A stretch of 55,278 nt of DNA from Chlamydiota bacterium (lineage in GTDB: Bacteria; Chlamydiota; Chlamydiia; Chlamydiales; Parachlamydiaceae). A model generated the notes under the pieces. It was not told the DNA's origin. It worked only from the letters and a program-made list of their open reading frames with translations, and did no database searches. The translations under genes were made by a program, and so were the position numbers. The stretch lies in the NCBI GenBank assembly GCA_013289325.1, contig JABDAE010000003.1, forward strand, positions 1 through 55,278, written 5' to 3'. Shown piece after piece: positions 34,853-41,999 of the stretch (positions are counted from its first letter, which is position 1; every line of letters begins with the position of its first letter).

Positions 34853-35742
34853 CGAGTCTCTTTTTCTTTTGGATCCACAAGAGAAAGAAGCCCCTCTACC
34901 GTCCATTCATGAAACCACTGTTGCAAGTGGGGAAGCGCTTCTTTTTCTAAATGATGTTTTTCTAAATATGCAATAGCCTCCTCTAATCTCATTCCAGATT
35001 GAAAAGAGACAAGTAAAAGATACTGACAGTGAGAGATCTCCTTCCAGCATAAAAGAGACTTTTTCGTGCGATATAAAATCACGTAAAAAGAAGACATTGC
35101 GTTTCTTTGCAGCAGAGGCAATGGATGGCATTGCCAGTAGTTTGAAGCTTGTTCCATCACCTTTTGTCTAAAGTTAAATAGATGATACTCCATTTCAAAA
35201 AGATGAGCGCTTGGCTGCAAAAACAAAGGATCATGTAAGGCTCTTTGCTCTGCCTCTTCATCTTTTATTGATAGAGGGGGCAAATCTTTTGCGATCATGC
35301 TTTCAGAGTAGGCCATATCGATACGTGCGCAATCGATTGCAATGGATGCGTGCGCTCCCTTGTAGTGCTCTTGGAGCCATTTGATCAGGTGCCTACCCAG
35401 CAATGATAGCGACCAACTTGTTGAAGGATAACGCGCAAGATACGGTACGCCAATTTCATAATTAAAAGAATCGATGCCGTGTAATCGTAAGAGAAGTGGG
35501 AAGCTTTCGCGAAGAAGTCTTAAAAGCCTCCACCAATACTGTTGATGATAAATTTCTATTCTTTGGTGTGGTTGAAGCGTTGGACTTGGCGCGATGTGAT
35601 CACTTGCCATTTTTTCAAGCGTTCCAAAAGATGAAGAAATGGGGGGGAGTTTATGGTCTTTTTGCATGGGGAAAGAGATCACATTCGCAAACCAGGAAAG
35701 CTCTTCTATAAGGATTTTAGGGGCTTTATGCTCAACGTTCAT
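34846..35742 (-). CDS. DUF2063 (BufC/HvfC-like) partner of the MNIO enzyme
   Basis: The 298-residue protein contains the DUF2063 N-terminal signature HQRIEIYHQQYWWRLLRLLR and ESFPLLLRLHG, then YPSTSWSLSLLGRHLIKWL. DUF2063 proteins partner with DUF692 MNIO enzymes; in bufferin systems the BufC subunit has been proposed to deliver or recognise the precursor. The C-terminal about 100 residues are the usual poorly conserved part (SGMRLEEAIAYLEKHH, DUF2063 C-terminal type). The ATG follows the DUF692 stop with no gap (TAAATG), so the pair is co-translated. Confidence 0.87.
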   Translation of the reverse strand: MNVEHKAPKILIEELSWFANVISFPMQKDHKLPPISSSFGTLEKMASDHIAPSPTLQPHQRIEIYHQQYWWRLLRLLRESFPLLLRLHGIDSFNYEIGVPYLARYPSTSWSLSLLGRHLIKWLQEHYKGAHASIAIDCARIDMAYSESMIAKDLPPLSIKDEEAEQRALHDPLFLQPSAHLFEMEYHLFNFRQKVMEQASNYWQCHPLPLLQRNAMSSFYVILYRTKKSLLCWKEISHCQYLLLVSFQSGMRLEEAIAYLEKHHLEKEALPHLQQWFHEWTVEGLLSLVDPKEKETRC

Positions 35743-36591
35743 TTAGCTAAGAAGCCTTGCCTGAAATTTTTTAGCCTTTAACGCCTCTTCCCAAGTTTCT
35801 TGAAGGCTAATAAAATTATCATCCCACTCTAAAAGGGTCGACACCCCGTGCGTTCTTGGGTAAACATCGGCATAAATCTTCCACACCTCATCTATCACAT
35901 AATTATCGTGTGTGTCTAATAGATAAGCGCCATAATTAGAATGACCTGCCAGATGGATCTGTACCACCCTCTCTAATGGGATATTGTTGTAATACTCTTT
36001 GGGATCAAATCCATGATTGATGCTTGAGACGTAGATGTTATTGACATCTAACATCATCAAAATATCTGCCTTTTCGACAATGGCGCTATAAAACTCCCAC
36101 TCTTTCATTTCATCCTTTTTGAAGGAGACATATGAAGAGAGATTTTCTAATGCAAAGGGAATTTCAAGATAGTCTTGGACAATGCGCGCTCTTTTGGCGA
36201 CGTAATCGATCACCTCTTTTGTATAGGGCAAGGGAAGTAAATCGTGGTAGTGAGCCCCTTCAAGGCGCCCCCACGAGAGGTGGTCTGAAACCCAAGGTGT
36301 CTTAGTAACCTTAGTCAGTTCCTTTAATCTTTTTAAATAATCAAAGTCCAATGGATCTGGACTGCCGATTGCAAGGGAGACTCCGTGCTGCACGACCGGA
36401 TAATGTTCTAAAATTGCTTGGAGTATCTCGATTGGCTTTCCCCCATCGACCATGAAATTTTCACTGATGATCTCAAACCAATCGATGGCCGGTTTATCGC
36501 GCAAAATTTCTTCATAATGGGGAATACGCAGTCCAATGCCAATGCCAAGATTTGGGATGGAGCCGTTAGGAGTAAGAAGGCAATGATTCAT
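35743..36591 (-). CDS. DUF692 multinuclear non-haem iron oxidative enzyme (BufB/MbnB family)
   Basis: The 282-residue TIM-barrel protein has every DUF692 landmark: IGIGLRIPHYEEIL, FEIISENFM, YPVVQHGVSLAIGSPDPLD, VSDHLSWGRLEG, ALENLSSYVSF, LDVNNIYVSSINHGFDP, VQIHLAGHSN, LLDTHDNYV and LLEWDDNF. The His/Asp/Glu residues in these are the known di/tri-iron ligands of MNIOs, which oxidise cysteines of ribosomal peptides to oxazolone/thioamide or thiooxazole groups. Only a 187-base gap with a hairpin separates it from a small secreted two-cysteine protein on the same strand. All ligands appear present, so an active enzyme is expected. Confidence 0.93.
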   Translation of the reverse strand: MNHCLLTPNGSIPNLGIGIGLRIPHYEEILRDKPAIDWFEIISENFMVDGGKPIEILQAILEHYPVVQHGVSLAIGSPDPLDFDYLKRLKELTKVTKTPWVSDHLSWGRLEGAHYHDLLPLPYTKEVIDYVAKRARIVQDYLEIPFALENLSSYVSFKKDEMKEWEFYSAIVEKADILMMLDVNNIYVSSINHGFDPKEYYNNIPLERVVQIHLAGHSNYGAYLLDTHDNYVIDEVWKIYADVYPRTHGVSTLLEWDDNFISLQETWEEALKAKKFQARLLS

Positions 36592-36682
36592 GAGGCAGAT
36601 TGCTTTTTAGACTTAATGTTTATTCTATGCAAAGCTTAAAGAAAGGGTTGCTTGGGCGATGAAAATAACTCATAAACTCGGA

Positions 36683-36739
36683 CTAGGGATTTACGCCTAG
36701 GGATTTACGCCAGGCACCTTCTTATTAAGATGCCTGGCG
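36683..36739 (-). promoter_or_regulatory. Hairpin and 14-bp tandem repeat between precursor and MNIO genes
   Basis: CGCCAGGCA (36708-36716) pairs perfectly with TGCCTGGCG (36731-36739), loop of 14 bases. Just beyond, CTAGGGATTTACGC is repeated head-to-tail (36683-36696 and 36697-36710). In transcript order the hairpin lies after the precursor gene and before the DUF692 gene. It lacks a U-tract, so mRNA 3'-end protection or partial attenuation, giving more precursor than enzyme, is more likely than full termination. Confidence 0.65.
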
Positions 36740-36778
36740 AAGTAGAAAATACACTGTAAAAATTACTCAACAGTTTTT

Positions 36779-37192
36779 TTACATAGTAGCTGCCTTTTTA
36801 GCAGCTGGACCTGTAGAACCTGTAGGAGCTGGACCTGCGTCATCATCACTGACAGCAGGATCATCAGCATAGGCAACTTGATCTTTAGCGTCGTCCGCAT
36901 CATCATCACTTTGAACAGGCTTTTTGCCGTTTTGTTGTGGTTGTGCCTTGGCATCTTTTACCGCAGGTTGCGCTGTATCCATAGAAGGTGCTGAATACGC
37001 TCTAACTGGAGCGCTTCCTCTTGGAGCTTGAGGTGCTGGCTCACCGCCACATCCTCCACTTCCATGACATCCATAGGCAAGTATATGCCCTTCAGATGTC
37101 TGCTCTGCAACTGCAGCACTCGCTTGAGTTGCAACAACAATACCGCTCATGATTCCCATGAGGGCCAATTTTTTATAGTCTGCTTTCTTCAT
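36779..37192 (-). CDS. Putative bufferin-like RiPP precursor, secreted, two Cys
   Basis: The 137-residue protein has a signal peptide (MKKADYKKLALMGIMSGIVV, cleavage after ASA or AVA near residue 27), then a short leader-like part and the only two cysteines, at about 42 and 48, in AYGCHGSGGCGGEP. The rest is low-complexity, rich in Pro, Ala, Asp and Gln with acidic runs (DDDADDAKD). MNIO substrates of the bufferin/HvfA type are exactly such signal-bearing proteins with Gly-flanked cysteines, and the DUF692 and DUF2063 genes follow on the same strand. AGGAG lies 7 bases before the ATG. The RiPP role is inferred from context and composition; it does not match the DUF2282 core by eye. Confidence 0.72.
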   Translation of the reverse strand: MKKADYKKLALMGIMSGIVVATQASAAVAEQTSEGHILAYGCHGSGGCGGEPAPQAPRGSAPVRAYSAPSMDTAQPAVKDAKAQPQQNGKKPVQSDDDADDAKDQVAYADDPAVSDDDAGPAPTGSTGPAAKKAATM

Positions 37193-37219
37193 AATATTTC
37201 TCCTATTTTTGAAAAGTGC

Positions 37220-37247
37220 ATCATAGTACTATAATTAACAGTATCAA
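37220..37247 (-). promoter_or_regulatory. Putative promoter of the bufferin-like operon
   Basis: On the minus strand TTGATA (37242-37247) and TATGAT (37220-37225) are 16 bases apart, 28 bases before the precursor ATG. A plus-strand TATAAT at 37230-37235 could serve the divergent MORN gene, so the 84-base gap may hold back-to-back promoters. Confidence 0.4.
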
Positions 37248-37276
37248 CCCTAATTTTCAAGTGCTTTCTACATCTT

Positions 37277-38890
37277 ATGCTAAAATTTTTCTTTATCCTC
37301 TTTACCCTTTTGCCTACATTTCTTCAATCCTCCCTTACAACAAAGCTAAAATTACGTCAACCAAACTGGCGCCACGAGGTGATCAGTACCCATCCCAATG
37401 GAGCTGCAAAAGAGGTGATTTTATTTGAACCCCTTGATCATTTTGGCAAAGAAGCGCCTGTCAAAATACTTGAATATAGAGAAAATGGAACTTTAAAAAG
37501 TGAAACTGACCTACTAGAAATTGAACCCTACACGCGTCATGGCCCGTCAATCATCTTTTCAAATGATGGGGCGTTACGCGCGTTGACCTTTTTTGACCAT
37601 GGATCTTTAGCCAATTGCGTCAAGACCTATCATCCAAATGGTACCCTTGCCTCTTACCTTCCCATAAAAGACGGTCAAGAAGAGGGAAAGGCTATGTATT
37701 ATGGCGATAGAGGAAACCTGATCAAAATTGGTTACTACAAAAAAGGGTCCTTAACACGCCTGGAACGCTATTATCCTCAGGGTAAAAAGAGAAGTGCTTT
37801 TAATTACATGAACGGCCTTCCTTCTGGCGAATGTACAGAGTGGCATGAGGATGGATCGCTTAAATCAATTTCTCTTTATAATAAAGGTCTCTTGCACAGT
37901 GAAATCACTAAAAAGGCTTTTACTCTATACTCTCCAGAAGGAAAAGTAGTAAGCGAACAAGACTTTTGTCAAGGGCAGTTGGTAGGGCAGCAATTGATCC
38001 TAGAAATGATCTCTGAAGATATTCCTTTGCCCATTCCTAATATCAAGGTAGAAAATGATGACAAGAAAGGCCTCGTCACACAAAAACAAACGATCCAAGA
38101 AAAAGAGGGAAAACTGCATGGAGAGCAACAAGCATTTTATCCTAACGGCCAGCTACAGGCAATCTTGACGTACGATGAAGGCGTATTACATGGCAAAAAG
38201 ATGTTATTTGCGAGCGATGGCACAATACTTGAAGAAGCTAATTACAATAAGGGTAAATTAGAGGAGACATATTTTCGGCGCCATCCCGATGGAAGCGAAT
38301 CGCTCTCTCACTATAAAGACAATTTACTAAATGGCCTCCATACAAAGTTTTATCCAAAAGAGTTTTCTCAAAAAAACCCTACTTTTGGAAAAATAAAGTC
38401 CCTGCAAGCTACTTATAAGGATGGACGCTTAGAGGGCATCGTCACAGAATACAATGAAATGGGAAAAATGGTGGCTCAAACCCCTTATAAAGAGGGCAAG
38501 AAGGAAGGGACCACCATCTTATACAATGGGGATGAAAAGGTGGTCGTCAAGGCTGAATTTAAAGGCGATAACCAACACGGAATGACATATGAGTACTACC
38601 CCAACGGCGCTCTCAAAAGACAAGTCCTCTTTCAAAACGACAAAAAACAAGGGGAAGAGAAAGGGGTGTTCAAGAATGGGACTCTCGCCTCTATTGCCTA
38701 TTATTCCGAAGGCTTATTAGATGGCCGGATGCAAGAGTGGAACAGCGATGGAGTCTTAATTTTTGAAGGCCGCTACGACAAAGGCAAAAGAAACGGCAAG
38801 TTTTATAAATACGATCCTCAAAAAAACATCGCAATCGAGCAAACTTTTGAAAATGATAAACTACTTAAAAAAAGACATTTTAAGCCTTAA
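37277..38890 (+). CDS. Secreted MORN-repeat (MORN_2/YwqK-like) protein
   Basis: The 537-residue protein has an N-terminal signal sequence (MLKFFFILFTLLPTFLQSSL). Most of the chain is made of 20-25-residue repeats of the type (Y)xNGxLxxxxxYxxGxxxGxxxxY, for example KTYHPNGTLASYLPIKDGQ, AFYPNGQLQAILTYDEGVLH, EYYPNGALKRQVLFQNDKK and EWNSDGVLIFEGRYDKGKRN; at least ten are visible. Databases often label such proteins 'YwqK family antitoxin', but no toxin is adjacent. MORN proteins of this kind are common in environmental chlamydiae and may bind membranes or proteins. The role is unknown. Confidence 0.85.
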   Translation: MLKFFFILFTLLPTFLQSSLTTKLKLRQPNWRHEVISTHPNGAAKEVILFEPLDHFGKEAPVKILEYRENGTLKSETDLLEIEPYTRHGPSIIFSNDGALRALTFFDHGSLANCVKTYHPNGTLASYLPIKDGQEEGKAMYYGDRGNLIKIGYYKKGSLTRLERYYPQGKKRSAFNYMNGLPSGECTEWHEDGSLKSISLYNKGLLHSEITKKAFTLYSPEGKVVSEQDFCQGQLVGQQLILEMISEDIPLPIPNIKVENDDKKGLVTQKQTIQEKEGKLHGEQQAFYPNGQLQAILTYDEGVLHGKKMLFASDGTILEEANYNKGKLEETYFRRHPDGSESLSHYKDNLLNGLHTKFYPKEFSQKNPTFGKIKSLQATYKDGRLEGIVTEYNEMGKMVAQTPYKEGKKEGTTILYNGDEKVVVKAEFKGDNQHGMTYEYYPNGALKRQVLFQNDKKQGEEKGVFKNGTLASIAYYSEGLLDGRMQEWNSDGVLIFEGRYDKGKRNGKFYKYDPQKNIAIEQTFENDKLLKKRHFKP

Positions 38891-38894
38891 AATT

Positions 38895-39095
38895 GGTAAG
38901 GGGCTATTTATCCTAAATCCGGCAGTTGGAGACGGCAAATTAACGCAATCTCTTGAACCAGAATCATTTGCAATGGGGTGGTCCTTCACCATTTGGGAAT
39001 GTCCCACCCCATTGCAAAGTGATTCTAATTCAAGATCTTGCATTAATTTGCCATCTCGAACTGCCGGATCTAGGTTTATTTTGCAGCCCCTTACC
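38895..39095. terminator. Terminator-type hairpin split by a mobile element
   Basis: GGTAAGGGGCT (38895-38905) is the reverse complement of AGCCCCTTACC (39085-39095). Removing element copy C and one target duplication leaves the loop ATTTATTTTGC, an 11-bp stem between convergent genes. The element has inserted in the loop. Confidence 0.75.
38912..39074. mobile_element. Palindromic MITE-like element, copy C (163 bp)
   Basis: It is identical to copy A except at two positions (CAAATT for CAACTT; CTCTT for CTCCT), indicating recent copying. The target duplication TTTAT is at 38907-38911 and 39075-39079. It sits between the convergent MORN and collagen-like genes. Confidence 0.92.
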
Positions 39096-39128
39096 CTCGG
39101 AGATTTCCTGTCAGCCTCTTCGTATCAA

Positions 39129-40331
39129 TTAAGAGGGAGTACCTAAATACTCAATTGAAATAGTTGCATGTGTAACAGCCTGAGAAGAGTCTAATGTAAT
39201 CGCATTAGGCCGGGCCAAAGCAGCGTTATACCGTATCCCTTTTTTGGGTCGTTCATACACTACATTTCCCGAATCTTTGTACTGCACTACTGTCACATCA
39301 ATCACTCGAATAATATCCCCGGCTTTTAGTGGAGCAATCACATGATTAAAGCCATCGTCTATCATTCTCCTTGCTAACACTTTGAAAGAGGACTTCTCTA
39401 TATTCGCCGTAACCGGTACTGGACCAGAAGGTGAAGTGGTTGTTTGCACCAAATCATCGGTTCTTGATACTACTACAGCATATTCCATTTCTCCGATCGC
39501 ATCAGATGGAACACCTGCAATGACTCCTGGAGCGATAGCTAGACAAATTCTATACACTCCATCAAAAGGAACCTCAATACCTGTTACCGATTCTGGATTG
39601 CGGTGATTGCCTGTATGTAAAGTCCAGGGGTTGCCTGAGCTAGTCACAATAGATTCTAAATCCTTGCTAGGTGAGCGCCATTCATAAAGTCCAAAAGTAG
39701 GTGATTCCTTTGAAAAACCATCTCTTCCAATCCACTCGGCAGATGACATATGTAAGAATGCATAAGCTTCTTGCTTAGTTGCTCCCTTTGGACCTGCTGG
39801 CCCTTTTTTACCTTCTGCACCCCGCAATCCTTGCTCACCCTTAGGCCCCATTTTGCCTTCTGCGCCCGGCAATCCTTGCAATCCTTGTTCCCCTTTAGGT
39901 CCCATTTTGCCTTCTGCGCCCGGCAATCCTTGCAACCCTTGTTCCCCTTTAGGTCCCATTTTGCCTTCTGCGCCCGGCAATCCTTGCAATCCTTGTTCCC
40001 CTTTAGGTCCCATTTTGCCTTCTGCACCCGGCAATCCTTGCAATCCTTGTTCCCCTTTAGGTCCCATTTTGCCTTCTGCGCCAGGCAATCCTTGCAGTCC
40101 TTGTTCACCTTGAGGCCCCATTTTGCCTTCTGCGCCAGGCTGTCCGGGTTCACATGTTAACTTTGTAGATCCTGGTGAAACTGAAGGGCTCCTTTTAATC
40201 AATTTAGGTATTTTCCATCCTTGAGCCTCAATAGTTGATTCTAAAATGGTGGCACGATCCAAATTACCCGCACTTCCAAAAAAAGGGGCGCTTAACAACG
40301 TTGCAAGCGATCCAATGAATAGTCGATTCAT
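39129..40331 (-). CDS. Secreted collagen-like protein with C-terminal head domain
   Basis: The 400-residue protein has an N-terminal signal peptide (MNRLFIGSLATLLSAPFFGS). It is followed by an uninterrupted Gly-X-Y tract at about residues 63-185 built from an 18-residue unit GAEGKMGPKGEQGLQGLP, five full copies and a sixth partial. The about 215-residue C-terminal part (from SSAEWIGRDGFSKES to HATISIEYLGTPS) has a strand-rich pattern with VPFDGVYRICLAI and APLKAGDIIRVIDV, reminiscent of C1q/TNF-like trimeric heads; that assignment is tentative. AAAGGAG precedes the ATG. A second protein of the same plan lies at 44410-45348. It is probably a surface or secreted trimer. Confidence 0.88.
   Translation of the reverse strand: MNRLFIGSLATLLSAPFFGSAGNLDRATILESTIEAQGWKIPKLIKRSPSVSPGSTKLTCEPGQPGAEGKMGPQGEQGLQGLPGAEGKMGPKGEQGLQGLPGAEGKMGPKGEQGLQGLPGAEGKMGPKGEQGLQGLPGAEGKMGPKGEQGLQGLPGAEGKMGPKGEQGLRGAEGKKGPAGPKGATKQEAYAFLHMSSAEWIGRDGFSKESPTFGLYEWRSPSKDLESIVTSSGNPWTLHTGNHRNPESVTGIEVPFDGVYRICLAIAPGVIAGVPSDAIGEMEYAVVVSRTDDLVQTTTSPSGPVPVTANIEKSSFKVLARRMIDDGFNHVIAPLKAGDIIRVIDVTVVQYKDSGNVVYERPKKGIRYNAALARPNAITLDSSQAVTHATISIEYLGTPS
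39777..40145 (-). repeat. 54-bp tandem repeats encoding the collagen tract
   Basis: A 54-base unit (18 codons) is repeated five to six times with very few substitutions, so copy number may vary between strains by slippage. A long antisense open frame over it is only a consequence of the repeat. Confidence 0.9.
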
Positions 40332-40422
40332 AATCTCTCTCCTTTAAGTATATTCAATTTCTGATTTAATCCCATCAACTTGGGCTAGTGTAAGTACGTT
40401 ACCGCATTTGGTCAATTAGACA

Positions 40423-40905
40423 CTAGTGTTGAGTAAATTTTTTGCTAATTATCTCTTCTAACCCTTCTGGCACAAGTCCTTTGATCGATTGTCCATAGGA
40501 GGCGATCTCGTAAATAAGAGATGAACTAAGGTGCGTATGCTGGGGAAGGCACGCCATAAAAAACGTCTCTATTCCACTTATTTCCCGGTTCAACGAGGCA
40601 AGGTCATATTCGTATTCAAAATCAAGAGAACTCCTTAATCCTCTAAGCAAAAAGACGCAGCCTCGTTGTTTGGCAAATGATGCGCTTAAATCTTCTAAAG
40701 GCACAATTTCAACGTTTTCTAAATGTCTTGTGACCTGCCCTATCATCGCCATTCTTTCTTCAAGAGTAAATCTAAATGGCCTCTTCGTCGGTTTTGTAGA
40801 TACAGCGATGATGAGCTGATCAAAAAGTTTAGCTCCCCTTTCGATTAAACTTAAATGCCCAATTGTAATGGGATCGCAAGATGCTGCAAATAGCACTTTT
40901 GGCAT
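40423..40905 (-). CDS. coaD: Phosphopantetheine adenylyltransferase
   Basis: The 160-residue protein catalyses the penultimate step of coenzyme A synthesis. The nucleotidyltransferase motif FAASCDPITIGHLSLIERG (the TxGH active site, here TIGH) is near the N-terminus. KRPFRFTLEERMAM, FLLRGLRSSLDFEYEYDLAS and the C-terminal HLSSSLIYEIASYGQSI are all family features. It follows rsmD with one base between them, the classical rsmD-coaD pair. Confidence 0.96.
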   Translation of the reverse strand: MPKVLFAASCDPITIGHLSLIERGAKLFDQLIIAVSTKPTKRPFRFTLEERMAMIGQVTRHLENVEIVPLEDLSASFAKQRGCVFLLRGLRSSLDFEYEYDLASLNREISGIETFFMACLPQHTHLSSSLIYEIASYGQSIKGLVPEGLEEIISKKFTQH

Positions 40906-40906
40906 C

Positions 40907-41665
40907 TCATAACCTCTTGATATAGTGGTGTAAAATTGTTTTCCCCATTTCTCTTGAACTTTTTAAGATGATATCTTCATCGACTTTTAATCTCAATTGC
41001 GCATATATACTCAGGCCACCTGAATCCTGGAATTTTGACGGCGTCGGCTTGGCTGAAATTTTTTGGTCTTCACTCGCACCTTGCCTATGGCAATGGTCGC
41101 TCGTTCCAGACACAAAAACTTGCGCCGCCTCCTTGTCAAATTTTCCAGGATTCAGGTGGCCTGAGTATAGACTATCTTCTAAAAGTAAACTGCCACCCTT
41201 TGCAAGGATATTTTGATTTGCGAGCACTAAATCTAAAACAGCTAAAGAAAGGGATGGCTTAATGCAATTACCATCTTTTCCCATAAGGGCGTATGGAGGG
41301 TCTGCAAAGATAATATCAAAAGAGGCGCCTCTTTTAATAAGTTTTGTAAGCTCCACGAAAACATCCCCATAGATAATTTGTGCCCTATTTTCAACTTTAA
41401 GTGTCTCCACATTTGTCTGGATGCATCTGATGCTCTCTTTACTATTATCTATAAAAACAGATCTGCAAGCGCCAAGGCTTAACGCCTCAAGCCCCATTGC
41501 ACCAGAACCTGCGAAAAGATCTAAGAAAGAACTCTCTTCCACCTCATTTCTAATGATATTAAAGACTGCTTGACGAAGGCGAGATGAAGTCGGCCTCGTT
41601 GCATCCCCTTTGGGAGCCACGAGTTTGCGACTTTTATACAGGCCACCACTTATAGTAAAAACCAC
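40907..41665 (-). CDS. rsmD: 16S rRNA m2G966 methyltransferase with in-frame palindromic insertion
   Basis: The 252-residue RsmD has SGGLYKSRKLVAPKGDATRP, the SAM motif SFLDLFAGSGAMGLEALSLG and the catalytic FADPPYAL. The start is GTG 41665, where AGGA lies 6 bases upstream and the protein begins like other family members; the longer frame from 41728 has no support. About 54 residues (GHLNPGKFDKEAAQVF through DSGGLSI) interrupt the C-terminal region between LLLEDSLY and AQLRLKVDEDI; they are encoded by a 160-bp palindrome. Without them the protein is 198 residues, the normal size. The frame is preserved and the C-terminal KTILHHYIKRL is intact, so the enzyme is likely functional. Confidence 0.92.
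   Translation of the reverse strand: MVFTISGGLYKSRKLVAPKGDATRPTSSRLRQAVFNIIRNEVEESSFLDLFAGSGAMGLEALSLGACRSVFIDNSKESIRCIQTNVETLKVENRAQIIYGDVFVELTKLIKRGASFDIIFADPPYALMGKDGNCIKPSLSLAVLDLVLANQNILAKGGSLLLEDSLYSGHLNPGKFDKEAAQVFVSGTSDHCHRQGASEDQKISAKPTPSKFQDSGGLSIYAQLRLKVDEDIILKSSREMGKTILHHYIKRL
41008..41167. mobile_element. Palindromic element (160 bp) inserted in frame in rsmD
   Basis: The ends TACTCAGGCCACCTGAATCC and its reverse complement form near-perfect terminal inverted repeats of about 32 bases (to TTTTGAC/GTCAAA). The middle is a weaker palindrome, and the centre holds the hairpin TTGCC-TAT-GGCAA. The expected uninterrupted gene would read CTA TAT GCG, so the insertion equals the element plus a duplicated TA, 162 bases or 54 codons. 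The TA target is what Tc1/mariner-IS630 type transposases use. It is unrelated in sequence to the 162-163-bp elements. Confidence 0.88.
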
Positions 41666-41732
41666 ATGATTCCTAATGACAATATACTCAAAATAATGTA
41701 TGCTATCAGAAAAACACTTGATTTTCAATACA

Positions 41733-41999
41733 ATGATTAAAATACTTATCTATCTTGTTCAAAACCTTTTTCTCGTCTATAACATCATGCTATTGGTGAG
41801 GATCCTAAGCTCCTGGGTCCCTCAATGGCAAAGGCATAAACTCATCTTATTTGTGTCCTTTTATACCGACCCATATCTCAATATTTTTAGAAAGATAATC
41901 CCCCCTCTTGGAATGTTTGATTTAAGTCCAATTGTCGCCTTCCTTGCCTTAGGAGTTTTGCAAAATATTATCATCGCTCTTTTACTCCTGTTGCTATGA
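41733..41999 (+). CDS. YggT family membrane protein
   Basis: The 88-residue protein has two hydrophobic helices flanking the YggT signature: NIMLLVRILSSWVPQ, then YTDPYLNIFRKIIPPLG and FDLSPIVAFLALGVL. The ATG at 41733 is chosen; the frame from 41700 adds a polar stretch before the first helix without a ribosome site. YggT proteins are inner-membrane and are loosely linked to cell division or osmotic stress. ATGA overlap with dusB shows co-translation. Confidence 0.88.
   Translation: MIKILIYLVQNLFLVYNIMLLVRILSSWVPQWQRHKLILFVSFYTDPYLNIFRKIIPPLGMFDLSPIVAFLALGVLQNIIIALLLLLL

Noticed and set aside
37277-38890. Antitoxin of a toxin-antitoxin pair
   Set aside because: The YwqK-type label comes from MORN repeats only; no toxin gene is adjacent and the protein is exported.
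39777-40145. Regular repeats resembling a CRISPR array
   Set aside because: Repeats are contiguous 54-bp coding units with no variable spacers.
39771-40160. Long open frames antisense to the collagen tract
   Set aside because: They arise from the 54-bp repeat being open in several frames; the minus-strand gene has a signal peptide and ribosome site and explains the region.
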